This document shows, piece after piece, positions 21,470 through 33,877 of a DNA stretch of 64,000 nucleotides. The notes beneath the pieces are model-generated. The model made no database searches. It was given only the letters and a program-made list of their open reading frames with translations, and had not been told where the DNA came from. The position numbers and the translations under genes are program-made. Every line of letters starts with the position of its first letter. Within the stretch, counting starts at the first letter, position 1. Origin of the DNA: Megalonaias nervosa (lineage: Eukaryota; Mollusca; Bivalvia; Unionida; Unionidae); the NCBI GenBank assembly GCA_016617855.1, contig JAECUM010012969.1:28504-92503 (forward strand). The letters run 5' to 3'.

Positions 21470-23079
21470 AACATTTCAGGCAACCACACCCATCAACATC
21501 ACTAGACTCCAAGAAGAATTGCAACACCATCCTGATAAAGACTGTCGACTATCTTATAAATGGTCTCTGCTATGGTTTTCATACAGGACTTTCTCATCAG
21601 CCTACATCTTCATTTGAGTGTAAAAATTTGGTATCAGCTACATCACAACCTGATGTGGTTGATGTATTTCTTGAGTATGAGCTTTCCAACAACTACCTCA
21701 TAGGCCCCTTTGAAAGTCCACCATTTCCTATATTCCGGATTACCACCCTGGGTGTAGTACAAAGCAAATCTTTGGGCATGTACAGACTTGTAGTAGATCT
21801 GTCGGCACCGCACAGTTCACTTGAGCATGAAAGTATCAATGCCTTAATCAGCAAAGATGATTTTTCTCTCTCGTACGTAAACATAGATGATGCTATTCAT
21901 ATTCTGGTGCAGTTAGGTATGGGTGCTAATATGTGTAAGACAGATATTACCGATGCATTCAAGCTAATTCCCATACTCCCATCATTGTGGCCTCTGTATG
22001 GTGTCAAGTGGAGGAACAAATATTATTTCTACACCAAGTTAGTGTTTGGTAGTAGAAGTAGTCCTAAGATTTTTGATACACTGTCCAGAGCGATTTCGTG
22101 GATAGCTCAACATAATTATGGTATATCACATTTTTTGCATTTACTGGATGATTTTTTGTCCATTGATGAGCCGGATTTTACAGCAGAAAGAACTATGGCA
22201 TTAATCACATTGATTTTCAATAGGTTATCTATTCCAATTGCTCCCCACAAGACTTTAGGACCGTCACCAGTCATGGAATACTTGGGTATAATTCTAGACT
22301 CAGAAAAAATGGAAGCTAGATTGCCACAAGATAAGCTGAGCAGGTTGGCTGCACTGATTAAAGCTTTCCAGCAAAGGAAATCTTGCACGAAGAGGGAATT
22401 ACTGAGTCTTTTGGGCCATTTACATTATGCATGTCGTGTGGTCATCCCCGGTCGGTCTTTCACATCATATCTAATATCCTTGTCAACAACTGTCACTGAA
22501 TTGAATCATCATGTAAAAATAAGTAGCGAATTTAGACTGGATCTAAGGATGTGGAGTGACTTTATGGTGCAATGGAATGGAATTTCTTTCTTCTTGGACT
22601 CTAATGTTACCCTTGCTACAGATTTTGAGCTCTTTACTGATGCAGCATCAACTGTCGGTTTTGGCGGTTTTTTCCAAGGCAGATGGTTCCAAGGATCATG
22701 GCCGGACAATTTAGACATACTAGGCACAGACAAGTTGTCTATGGCCCTGCTGGAGATCTACCCCATCGTAGTCTCAGCCCATATATGGGGCCATATGTGG
22801 CAGAGAAAACAAATTTTGTTCCATTGTGACAATATCAGTACAGTTGAGATAATTAGGAAACGTCGATCCAAGTCTCCCATGATAATGAAATTGCTTAGGC
22901 GTTTAACATGGATATCAGCTCAATATTGTTGCGAAATTCTAGCCGAATATGTCCCAGGGAAAGATAACCTCAATGCAGATGCTCTCTCTCGTTTTCAGAT
23001 GGACAAATTCTGGCATCTGGCTCCAGCTGCAGAGAAAACTCACCCATGCCCAGTCTTAGAGGAACTGATACTCTACTAA
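21470..23079 (+). pseudogene. Reverse transcriptase and RNase H of the DIRS-like element
   Basis: The ORF 21628-23079 (483 codons) has lost only its first 50 or so codons, which lie in another frame from about 21470 (TPINITRLQEEL), so there is one frameshift near 21535. RT motifs: YRLVVDLSAPHSSLEHESIN, then TDITDAFKLIPI, then FGSRSSPKIFD, and the catalytic box LLDDF in place of Y-x-DD. RNase H begins with the Asp of LFTDAASTVGFGGFF, has the Glu of LLEIYPIVV and the Asp of FHCDN, and ends DNLNADALSR. The pattern is that of DIRS-type enzymes rather than LTR or LINE ones. Confidence 0.88.
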
Positions 23080-24078
23080 ACAAAACTGTGGACCTTTTAC
23101 TACAAGCAGCACATAGCCCACGGACACAATCGGTCTATTTGTCGGGTTGGAAAGCCTTCAGTCATTTTTTGGTCATATCAGGTCACTGGGATCATAGGTG
23201 TGATCAACCTTCAGTACCAATTGATGAGAATACCCTTGTTGATTTTGTGGCATATTGCTTCAAGATTATTCATATTCGATATGCATCTATCAAGCTATAT
23301 TTGTGTGGTGTGAAGTATTTCTGTGTCAAATGGGGCATATATCACCCCCTCGATGGCCCTTCGTATTCGTGCTGTCCAAGATTGCAAATGGTGTTGAGGG
23401 GGTGTGAAGAAATCACAGAGTAATGACCCTAACACAAGGTTACCCATCACCTTCGATATATTGGCGCGCATGTGTGCTTTGCTTCAGAAAGGTTTCTTTG
23501 GTCAGTGGGTGGATGGTATGCTGCTTGCTGCATCTTCATTAGCGTTCTTTGCCTTTTTACGTTGTGGCGAATTTACGGTGACGGCAACTACGGATATGGA
23601 GTACTTGCGGATCAGTGACTTTATTATTGCTGGTGATAATTCTAATGGGACTTTAGTGTTGAGAGCATCAAAGTCTGATCCATTCCGTTATGGTGTGCAG
23701 ATCAGACTTTTTGCAGTGCATAACTGTACTTGCCCCTTAAGGGCTTTACACGACTATCTAGAGCTCCGTGACAGGGTGGGCTGTCTTACGCCTTCTGACC
23801 CGCTATTTACTACAGATGGTATTAATCCACTTTCTAGATCAGTGTTTTTGGAGAAGTTACATCTGCTCCTGCAGGTACTAGGCTATCCACAATACAAATT
23901 CAATGGGCACTCCTTTTGGATAGGGGTCGCCACTACTGCAGCTAATGCTGGGATCGAGGACCACCTTATTAAAACACTAGGCCGTTGGACTTCAGATTCT
24001 TATTTACGTTACATCAGGACCTCAAATGACGCCATTTTTCATGCACAGCAGGCCATGTGTGGATCTACCCGTTCATAG
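23046..24078 (+). pseudogene. Tyrosine recombinase of the DIRS-like element, catalytic Arg replaced by Trp
   Basis: The enzyme would integrate the circular cDNA without DDE chemistry. The frame 23046-23423 (SAM-like core-binding domain; HSPRTQSVYLSGWKAF) shifts near 23405 into 23404-24078. Catalytic residues: first Arg in FLRCGEFTV, Lys region in LRASKSD, then GHSFWIGVATTAA where the HxxR box should read HSFR, and the nucleophile Tyr in SDSYLRYIRT. CGG to TGG would explain Arg to Trp. The RT stop and recombinase start overlap by 34 bases in different frames, as is usual in this group. Confidence 0.85.
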
Positions 24079-24171
24079 ACAAGTGCTGCCCTATGAGCAG
24101 TTTCGTCAGCATGTTTCTTGGATAGAGTGCATTTGATGGAATTGTTTATGTGCTAATATACGTGAGTAGGT

Positions 24172-24465
24172 GTGTGTCAGTGTTTTCTTTCAGATGTGAT
24201 CATCAGATTCTTTACATGGACTGATTTCTGAAAAAGGATGTGTGTCAGGGTATTCTTGCGGATGTGATCATCACATTCTGCACATGGAGTTATTTCTCAG
24301 AAAGGAGTAAGCAGATTCTGTGTATTGTGCCAAGTGTTTCATTGCATTTGGAATTCTTCAGTTTTTCTATGGAGTGTGATCATCAGATTCAGGCGCCCTG
24401 TGAGGTGGGTTTCGCATCGGTGTGTTCACAATGTGTAACAGGATCATCAGATTCACTGGCATTGG
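24172..24465. repeat. Short tandem repeats with GATCATCAGATTC
   Basis: Two neighbouring ~67-base units (about 24172-24238 and 24239-24305) each run from TGTGTCAG through GATGTGATCATCA(G/C)ATTCT to an ATGGA(C/G)T block. Two more GATCATCAGATTC motifs occur at about 24379 and 24442. They lie in the 3' untranslated part of the DIRS-like element. Confidence 0.6.
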
Positions 24466-25049
24466 GCGGCGTTTAGGCACCAGTAGGGCCTTCTAGTTCA
24501 ATCTGTTACTGAATGCACTGCAATCGTTTTTGTGCATCCAACTTAATTTGCACTCCTGTACTTTACTTTATTTATACATCGACCCCTAATGGGGAACAAG
24601 CCGTGAACATTGCAGTGCTGAACATACATGTTTTTAGTGTTTTGTTTCCTCATATATGACTGTCTTTCAGATTGTCGCATCACAGCATTGCTTACCTTAC
24701 CAATACGGTCTAGATTTACTGTGATTTTAGTCTTGTTATCACCATAATAATGTTTGCAGGCAGGAATCCCTGAACAGTAACACCTTGGCACGGGTCCTTA
24801 CAGTGTTATCCAGATATACGGTGATTCACAGTTGTATGGGTCTTAATATGGCAATGATTCGTGTTTCATTTTCCTAATTGCTTATATTGTGTGTTATATT
24901 TCGTGCTTATTTTAACAGAACTGCAGGTTGTTCTTGTTCATACATATCCGTTCCTTGGGGCTCTCCGCTGCATACTACTGCAGTTCCATTCTTGGCATGC
25001 AGCGTGGTTTGGGCATTCTGTCCCCAATCCACTCGACTTACAGACATAA

Positions 25050-25335
25050 CAAGTTATGGCGACTCTGCCTCAATACAGCGGCAATTCTGCCTTAACAGTT
25101 AGGTCAGTCAGTCAAACATCGGCAATTCTGCCTTGACATCAGTCATACTGGCGATTCTGCTTCATAGATAGGGCATGTTGGCCATTCGGCCCTGACATCA
25201 GTCATACTGGCGATTCCGCCTCATAGATAGGGCTTCAGGCATACAGGCGATTCCGCCTCATAGGTAGTGCATGTTGGCTATTCAGCCCTGACAGCAGTCA
25301 TACTGGCGATTCCGCCTCATAAATACTGCATGCTT
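25050..25335. repeat. Minisatellite with GGCGATTCCGCCTCATA units
   Basis: Imperfect alternating units: GGC(G/A)A(T/C)TC(T/C)GCCT about eight times, combined with CATAGATAGGGC and GCATGTTGGC(C/T)ATTC blocks into a higher-order unit of roughly 60-70 bases (for example CAGTCATACTGGCGATTC at 25140, 25200 and 25294). It is the likely 3' part of the DIRS-like element. Confidence 0.75.
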
Positions 25336-28300
25336 CTATTCCATCTTACACATTAACCTCATGCAGTGGAGGGTGAGACCCAAGGAATGCCAAAGATGTA
25401 TAATTATGTACTGTTTTATAATGCTAAATAGTGTTATTAAAGAGTTGATATTACTTTCTTATTAGTTCTTCTTATGCTACATGCAGTTCACCTGTCAGTC
25501 AATCCAGCTATCGATACAGGAGTGTCGGGTGAACTGGCGATTTCACATATGGTCCACCTGTCCATCATTCCATCTAGTTTTATATTGTGTAAATGCTCAT
25601 GATGAAAAAAAACAAAGGAATAAATGATAATAATACAAGGTTAGTTTCATTCATTTTATTATCATATAAGCGTTTTGTTTATCTATTTTATTGCAATGTG
25701 CAGTGGGGGGGAGGTGAAAATTCAATACAAATTTATTTTGTTTCTTAAGTCTTCGAACATATGACCTAGGTAAAAAAAAGTTTCACCATAAGATCTGGGA
25801 CAGGAAAAATAAAAATTATTTTATCATGTCCCAATATATGGTAAATATGGTACATGTGATCTAGGTATTTGCAGCAGTATTGCATGTCATAATTCCTATA
25901 AACTAGGAAAAATGTACATTTATTTGCTTTACTATCCTGGATCTGCAGCCAGTTTAAGCTCTGATCAACAAAGATAAAATTTCATGAGGATTATTATCAA
26001 AATTAAAGTACAAAACATATTTACCACAATAAACGTAATTTCTATGCAATGAACAATATTTAATTTAGAGTATGAATGACTGTAAAATGAATACTAGTTT
26101 AAGTAGTAACTGTCTGTAAGAAGTAAAGAAACTGAACCAAAAATTATCTGTATGATACTAGCCAACCTATACCATCCTATCCATAACATACAAAATAAAC
26201 TAGTACAATTAATTTGTCTCATTGGCATATGCATGTCTCAGTTACTATATATAGCATTTGCATTTTAGTAACAACTAATAAATCACAAATGATCAACAAC
26301 TGGTAATTAAAATGACAGAATCTATGTGCAACCCATATTCTTAAAACATCATTAGACTCATGAATCTAAATATACTTAAAAATAAAAGAATGACTTGAGA
26401 GAATTGTGTTATTTTGAGTGAATGTGTGTGAAAGATGGAGATGAATCAAACAGGTGGAACAATGTGTGTGTTGTTGCACAAGATCATTGCAGTATGTAAT
26501 GTTGGTAATAATGAGAGCAGAGGGGGTGGGGTGGATTATATAGTGATTGTACACTTCTTTCTATGGTTACAAGGTTGTTGTGTTCTTCACTGATGACAGG
26601 CTAGAGTGTTATTTTTAGCAAAGGAAACCACATTTCATAGTGACTCCTGATTATTAGTATGAAATTTTAAAGGAGGATCACTGCATAACATGAAAAAACA
26701 CAACATTCCAGAAAATGCTATGGAATTATGGTCCTTGTAAAAACATAATTTTCTGATCCATAGAGTACTGCCAAACATTTGGGTATACAGAGATAATCAA
26801 ACTGAAACTTACAGATTTTGAAAGCGTCAAGTGTCGTTTTATCGGGTTTATAAATAGCACACAGGAATAATGTATACATATTCGAACAACTGCAGCTGTT
26901 ACCGACTAAGCTGATGATTTCATGTAAAGAAAAGTGTGACGAAAACTTACATCCTAGAAGAGGAAATATGTTTTGTGGAAAAACCACCTGTACAGATGGG
27001 ATTATTTTCATAAGGAAATGGAGAAAGAATAAATAGCTGAAAGCAAAACAAATACAATCGAGCTACATGCTTCCAACCTATGGAAAATGACTTGAAGTTG
27101 ATACGAGAAAAAGAGCATCTCATAACAATTAACTACAAATGCTCTATTATTAATGATATAGTTGATACCATGATTCTGAATCAATGTTTGCAGCAAATTT
27201 AAATCACAGAGATACTTTAACATAAATTAGTAAAGGAGGAATGCTATGCATTTGATATATCAGACGAAGGATCTTAAAACCAGTATTTAATAGAAGTATT
27301 CAAGTGAACATGGCTTGCATTAACTCTCATATATTACAGAAACCACAACCATTTTGCCCATTTAGACTCTTTCTGAACTTACCTTACACTGAGAAGTTTA
27401 ACTGATGGTGAAGGATTCTATTTACTGTATACTTTAACTGCAGTGCATCCAATGAATGGTTTAGATTTTGTTTACAAAATACACTTAGGAGAATGATGGT
27501 TTGTATGAACATTTGCATGTGAAACAGTATTGCTGTCCAGTACCATAATATTAATAATAGTTTCAGTAACTTTTTAAATTAGCATCTGAAGGAAGAGATA
27601 AAATTTTATTGTAGCCAACCTTAGTTGACTTTAATACCTAGTAATCTGAAGAACTCGGCTATCACAAATACCATGACATCACCTACTGACAGCTTCACAT
27701 AAAAACCACAAACTGCAAAAGCTTTTTATTTGTTAAATTATGACACTTGTAATAATAATAATAATACTAATAATAGTAAACTGCAAAGTGCAAATTTAAG
27801 TTGTTTTTTGCAGTTTTCATTTTCCCATTCACTATTTATATGTACCTCACACACATTCCTACTACAGTCAGGGCAAATGAATAGAAAATTTATACATTTT
27901 GAATAATTGGAATATTATATTATTAGGTTAGATGGAAAATAATATTTCAGCAAGAATTGCTGTTGTTTATAGTTTTAATGACAGTATAATTGTTATTGAA
28001 CATTTAAATCAAGTATTTTAAGGATAGTTATTGTGTGTAGTTGTTAATGTCATTAACTTCAGAGATATTTAAATTTGGTTTGTATTTTGTGTTCTGTTTA
28101 AATAAGTAAAAAAATAGCATGACTGTTATATCCATGCAAATTTTAAAAATGTGGGGATTAAGCGTTTATGTCTGTCCATTATAATGCAATTTATCTCCTA
28201 CACTATGAGAGACACACAGTTGAAATTTTGGTATAAGATCTCAGGTAGTCTTTAGATGTACATAGTGGTTTCAGAATTTTCATTACAACTCTAGGGATGG

Positions 28301-28930
28301 GACCAGTTTCTGGGAATAGTTATTGTTTGTTAAAATGTAAAGATTTAAAGTCATGTAGGTAGAAATCTGAAGTTTGTGTCATCTTTAAGACCATACTTGA
28401 TTCTTTCAAAGTATGTTTCATTAACCCCAATAAAATTAACTTCATTTCTTGAAAGGTTGCCATGAGATGCAACCTGTTCAAAATATTTCCTTTTATACTA
28501 TCGTGTCAATAAGCTGGATATATATGGGATTTACTTTGTCCCTTTATGTGTGTGGGTTAATCTGTCTTCAATGCCCATGATGAAACTCTTATGCACCTTT
28601 TCAATTTGCTCTCTATAGGCCCACTGACACCTGTTCTCACCTCTATCCCAGTGACACAGTTATGACCCAAACAATCAATACATGTTGGTCACTTGTAAAT
28701 TTGCACACAGGGGTGCAAAGCACACACATCATGCGAGTGAGCCAGTCATTGAGGTAGAGTCTCGTATGTATGTTAGTGACCCCAAAGGAATCCCCAAAAA
28801 GGACAAAACTCTGTCCTTTCATAACTCTGTTGTGATTGTAGAAACAAACTCCCGTAGTGTACTCAGACAGGCAGGCATATGGTAGCGATCAATACACACA
28901 CACTGCGAGCTAATGCATCTTCAATTGATA
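25336..28930. other. Long gene-free AT-rich stretch
   Basis: No recognisable coding sequence. A perfect inverted pair GTTCACC...GGTGAAC lies at about 25487-25537, just after the minisatellite. An (ATA)n run is at 27751-27778. Short ORFs such as 26718-27011 and 28682-28885 have no known domain. It is probably intron of the Ig gene plus unrecognised old repeats. Confidence 0.4.
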
Positions 28931-28959
28931 ACCATTTTTGTGAAGATTGTTTTTTTATT

Positions 28960-29515
28960 CAACTTTGACCTTTTGTAAATCCTCGCTGTTTCTTATTTGT
29001 GCTCATAACTGTCTGTGACTTTCCATTTCCAACAGCAGTTTGAAAGTCAGCCGTATTGATTATTTCATCCCCGATTGGTACCAAGTACAATATACTGATC
29101 GTCATACGTGAACAAATTAACAGCGATATCTGGGTTAAGTGTTTCAAATTTCTTCAGTGGCTTTGGAAACCTGCACAGGAAACTCAGTATCACCAAAGTT
29201 GAGTTTACACAGGTGTTGCCGGTATTTACGGGGCATGTCTTGATTATTATTGACCGGATACAATGCTGACAAAATTGCCCATTCAAAACATGTTGTCAGA
29301 AGTCTCTTATGTTTTTCACTGACCTTGGTGGGACCCAGTCTGGTGTTGCTATCTAACTTGATCCAGGAAACAAAAGGGCTGAGACGGTGAGAGATGGACC
29401 TCGACTTACGGACATCCTTCAAGAGTCCATCCTGATCTTGCATTGGTGTATTTCTCCAGGGTTTTGAGAATCTTTTCAATGCCTCTGCCAATTTCATCAC
29501 TGAGGGCACAAGCAT
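28960..29515 (-). pseudogene. Fragment of a Polinton-like large protein (polymerase N-terminal region?)
   Basis: Minus-strand frame 29515-29144 contains a CFEWAILSALYPV block followed by KYRQHL and FPVQV; a second frame (about 29190-29068) continues with a KFETLNPDIAVNLFTYDD block. I associate this succession with the N-terminal part of large DNA-polymerase-B ORFs of animal Polinton-like elements. That association is from memory and needs a search. At least one frameshift and several stops are present. It is immediately downstream (minus sense) of the 3' end of a non-LTR element, which may have inserted into it. Confidence 0.4.
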
Positions 29516-29632
29516 CTTTGCAATTCATGATTGTGTGGGCACCACTATGAGCCACGGTGTAGTAGGTTTAAATCCGTCCTTGTCACAACTAAGTGGCATA
29601 ACAGATACGCGCTAAGAACAATGTCTGCTTTA

Positions 29633-31970
29633 TAAGATAAGATAAGAAGATAAGAATTCTTTATTTCAGACTACATAGTCCATACATCTAAATTAAAATA
29701 CGGATATAAAGTAAAACATTGTAAACATAAAAGAACATATATATCATATTTACAAGTATACAGACACATCTACAACAATGGACTGTGCCCTGCATTGTTA
29801 AGAATGAAATTAAGTGGCACATTTAAAGAGTAATTTGTTCCATCTACTAATAATATGAGAATTTAAATGAATGTCATAGTTCCAAAGTGATTTCAATATA
29901 CAGTTATTAGATAGTCTTGTTATCATTGAGAATACATACTTTCTCATTACTTCCTCAAAACTGAATACATTATAATTTACAAACATGTTGGAGGCACTGT
30001 TCCATCTAGGAAGACCTAATAGAAAATGAAGACTATTATTATAACCAATTACTAGTTTTCTTTTCATACATTCACTAAAGTTTGTCCACAGTGGAGCACA
30101 ATACATAGTGCAGCAATAAGATTTGAATAATCTAATTTTGATACTCAATGAACAATTCTGAAATTTGCGTAGAAGCATGTTTGTTCGAGTACACAAATAT
30201 CGATAATGTCTCATCATATCTTCATTATCTGACTGATTGGATTTCAAAATATGACCCAAATACATATAACTGTCAACATACGTAAGAGCATTGCTGTTAA
30301 GATGTACAGGGGGAGGTGATGGTAATTTAAAAGAAGTTGGCTGAAAGACCATGCATACTGATTTTTGTGTATTATAGATGATATCATTCTCTAATGCGTA
30401 TTGTTCACATTATCTTCAATAATTTCCTTAAACCTGTGATAGAAGGACTTATCAGTGACATATCATCAGCAAAGCTAAAATTGTTAAGAAACAACACATT
30501 TGGTGGCAGACGTAACCCTACGTAACACTGGCCCAGGATACGATTTAACTCATCTATGTATATATTAAATAACAAAGGGGAAAGAATACCTCCCTGCCTC
30601 ACCCCATTGGTTACATGGAAAGCGCTGGATATTACACTTCCCCATCGCACATAATACAACTGTTTGCCATACCAGTTAACTAAAGTATGAACTATGTATA
30701 CAGGTATTTTAATATCAAGCAACTTTTTAAAGAGTGTCCAATGATTGACCCTATCAAATGCCTTACTAGCGTCTAAAAAGCATGCAAATACTGAGCTGCC
30801 ATGTTCTACATAATAGCTGACGGTTTCCTTAAAGGCATATAGACATAAATCTGTTGAATGCTGCTTTTTAAAACCAAACTGATTATCGGAGATTGTGACT
30901 TCACATCTTTGTAGTATGATGCATTCAAATATTTTTGAGATAATAGTCATAAGAGCTATAGGTCTGTAGTTATTTTTGTCCGCCAGGTTACCAATTTTGC
31001 TTTTTAGTAGCGGTATAATTGTAACTTTTGTGAAATCATCTGGTACAAAGTTATGCACAAACATACAATTAAATAAAATCATTAATAGCCCATGAAGTCT
31101 AGTATCTGAAAATTTAAAATGTTCCACATATACAAAATCTGATCCTGGACATTTACCAACTTTTTGTCTTGTTATTGCATTTTGGATCTCAGATAATGTG
31201 ATTATCTCAATATGAGCAGAAGGGGTATTCAATGCTGAAGTAACACGCTTCTTGTTCGAATCGTTTTTAACACTATTGAGTAAGTCTTCAAAATGATTTT
31301 TCCACATGTTGCATATATTATTTTGACCATGGTTCCCATCAATGCAGATTGGTAGTTTATTGGAAGTTGTCGTAGTACTTTGTTTAACTTTCTTCCAGAA
31401 TTCACGTTGGTCGACATTTTCAAATTTTTGTGCTAGCGAGTCTGCTCTATGTTTTACTTCATCTTTCTTGCATAATCTAAGAGCATACTTAAATTGTGCT
31501 CTTGTTTGACGCATTCGGTTACTTAATTGTCCATGATGAGGTTTACCGTTAGCACGCCACATTAGGTAAGCATTTCGTGCAAAGTCGTGTAGTTCTTTGA
31601 CACAGTCATTCCAGCCTGGTATAACCCGGTGGCCACGTTTGGATATTCTAGTCAATCTATTACCGGATTTCGATAAAGCTTTTACTATATCAGCGTATAA
31701 ACCATATATCTGTTTCATATGCACCTGATTAGTGCAACCATGGTCATTACAGATCGCAACACCATGTGGGATCTCAATCTTGTTTATCCCCAGCATGACC
31801 AAAGTTTTGAAATACACTCCAGGAACCATATTTGTCAATAGTTGCCAAGTGTCTTTGCCTGGTGTGTAGGTGGGCAGGATAATGGCCATCTGATTTTTCA
31901 ACCTGCCACTACGCTTCAGAAATATGAATTCAGGCACTTGTGATAGTTGTATTTTAGGCAAGGGTGACAA
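29633..31970 (-). mobile_element. Non-LTR retrotransposon, 5'-truncated (RT and C-terminus)
   Basis: The long minus-strand ORF (31970-30405, 521 codons) lacks the endonuclease but has a full linker and RT: KVTIIPLLKSK, NNYRPIALMTIISKIFE, FLDASKAFDRVNHWTLFKKL, NGVRQGGILSPLLFNIYIDE and the catalytic FADD. A frameshift near 30410 leads into the C-terminal ORF 30352-29810 (TYVDSYMYLGHIL). The 3' UTR has AATAAAG and ends in repeated TTATC units near 29633-29660, a typical LINE tail. Clade is not clear (CR1/Jockey-like group). It is a different family from those at 2160 and 39229. Confidence 0.85.
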
Positions 31971-32349
31971 AGCTGATTACATGATTTGACTGCTGCCACA
32001 TTTCAGGTAGGATTGTGCCCCTAATCCCTCACATAATATTTGTGTGTGTTCTTGAATATTCATAAAGGCATGTTCTATCACAGGGTTCTTTTTTTTCTAT
32101 GTCAGGCAGATGCATTTGTTGTGTTCCAATGCAATGGAGCTTCTATTCCAATGCCATTCTTATACTTTTGGCCCCAAAACATTTTGTTTAATTAGCCTGC
32201 TCTTGAAGGTCTTCATCACAGACCTCATCAAAAATGTCACTCGCTTCAGACTTAGGTGGGCGAGTTATGATGTTTATGTTGAGGAAGTAATCTTTCATGC
32301 ACAATATTCCAAAGATTCTGTTTAGTCATATTTGTCTAATAAATCTGTC
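31971..32349. other. No gene recognised
   Basis: Contains a 71-codon plus-strand ORF (32110-32325) without known domain between the non-LTR element and the gypsy fragment. Confidence 0.3.
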
Positions 32350-33660
32350 CAAGTTTGTTTCATTCTATTTCTAAAGTCACTGCCAAATTCACCAACTTAT
32401 CAGTCTATTCTGGGTTTGTTTCGGAAAATTTGTACATCTGTTGGAAAATGATTTCATAGAAATGAGTAAAAGTGACTGGAGTTCACCAAGTATATGTGTT
32501 CCGAAACCAGATAATGCTTTCTACATGTGCACTGACTATAGAAAGGTGAACAGCATGAATAAAACATAGTAATTTCTATTGCAGCGAATCAATGACTGCA
32601 TTGATAAAATTGGAAATGCAAAGTATGTCACCAAATTTGACCTTCTGAAAGGATTCTGGTGAATTCCACAGATGGAATGGCTAAGGAAATTTCGGCATTT
32701 GTGACTGCAGATGAACTGTTTCATAAAGTGATGCCGGTTGGGATGAAAGTTTCGCCTTGTATTTTTCAGCATTTAATAAACAAGATTTCAACTGGTCTAG
32801 ATAATTGCGATGCTTACATCGATGATGTATCATCTACAATGACACCTGGAAAGTTCACTGACAGACAATTCATAAATTCTTTGACAGACTCACTCACGCA
32901 AATTTGACAATTATTTTATCCAAAAGTGAGTTTTGTCATGCTTGTGTTACATTTCTAGGACAGGTCATGGGATATGGACAAGTTAAACCTATAGATGCTA
33001 AAGTCAAGGCTATAATCTTGAATTACCTGTGCCTATCAGTAAAATGCAATTGATGCGATTTTTTCGGCATGTCTAGATACTATTGCAAATTTTGTTCCAA
33101 TTTTTCCATCACTGCTGAACCCCTGACAAATTGATTGAGCAAGAAAACCCAGTTTCTGGTCTGAAAAATGGCAGGAGGCTGTTGACAAGTTAAAGGCCAT
33201 ACTTAAGAGTGCACCAGTTCTTTTAGATCCAAATTTCAGTAAAATGTCTGTTGATGCAAGTGATGTTGGAGATGGTGGAGTATTAATTCAAGATGACAAA
33301 AATGGTGTAGCTGTATCCTGCATGTGGCCAAAAATGAATGGTGTCACAAGGTATCATGAAAGATAACAAACGTGGTGTGACCCTTGGGCCATCGAAAATG
33401 CCATCATGCAGCCTTCAGGGTGGTTTGAGTTCGAGACCCTTAGTGTAGAGCATCCAGTGTGCTATTTTCTAAGAAATTAAATAAGCACCAGAGAAATTAT
33501 TCCACAATTGAGAAAGAATGTTTGGTTTTTGATATCAGCACTGCAACACTTTGAAGTCTATATTAGTTCAGCTTCCAATTATTGTATTCAGTGATCACAA
33601 CCCCCTTTCCTTTACTGGCAGGATGAAAACAAAAATCAGATTCTTACAGTGGAGTTTCAT
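32350..33660 (+). pseudogene. Ty3/gypsy-type RT-RNase H fragment, heavily decayed
   Basis: Across three frames one can follow DWSSPSICVPKPD, CTDYRKVNSMN, AKYVTKFDLLKGFW, the catalytic box AYIDDV (about 32812), then FLGQVMGYGQVKP, then the connection LKSAPVLLDPNF and RNase H start SVDASDVG. The final part (about 33590-33650) corresponds to DHNPLSF and the following strand. Closely similar residues are found in the better fragment at 47277-47748, so both belong to one family (A). Numerous stops; no integrase is visible on either side. Confidence 0.75.
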
Positions 33661-33877
33661 GTCAGCAGTTAAGGTGGCCACTTTAGTGACAAGGAGACTT
33701 CTATGATAAAATGGGGGGGGGGGGTACTTTGGCAACAAGGGGAATTTAACATAGGTTTGTGTGGGGGTTCTGTATGTGGTTGGTTGAGGTGGGGTGCTCC
33801 CAATATTGTATTTAAACTATTGCAGAAGTCCCACCCAGACTCGATTTTGGTTGGAAGTTAAATTAGTGAAAGACAGA

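Larger units (their letters stand above)
19806..25335 (+). mobile_element. Nearly complete DIRS-like tyrosine-recombinase retrotransposon
   Basis: Gag (19806-21446), reverse transcriptase plus RNase H (about 21470-23079) and tyrosine recombinase (23046-24078) follow in the order of DIRS/Ngaro elements, with the recombinase frame overlapping the end of pol. No LTR, aspartic protease or DDE integrase is present. No DNA-methyltransferase domain was seen after RNase H. The downstream region is a set of minisatellites. One in-frame stop in gag, one frameshift in RT, one in the recombinase, and a lost catalytic Arg make this copy inactive but fairly young. Terminal boundaries are not resolved. Confidence 0.8.
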
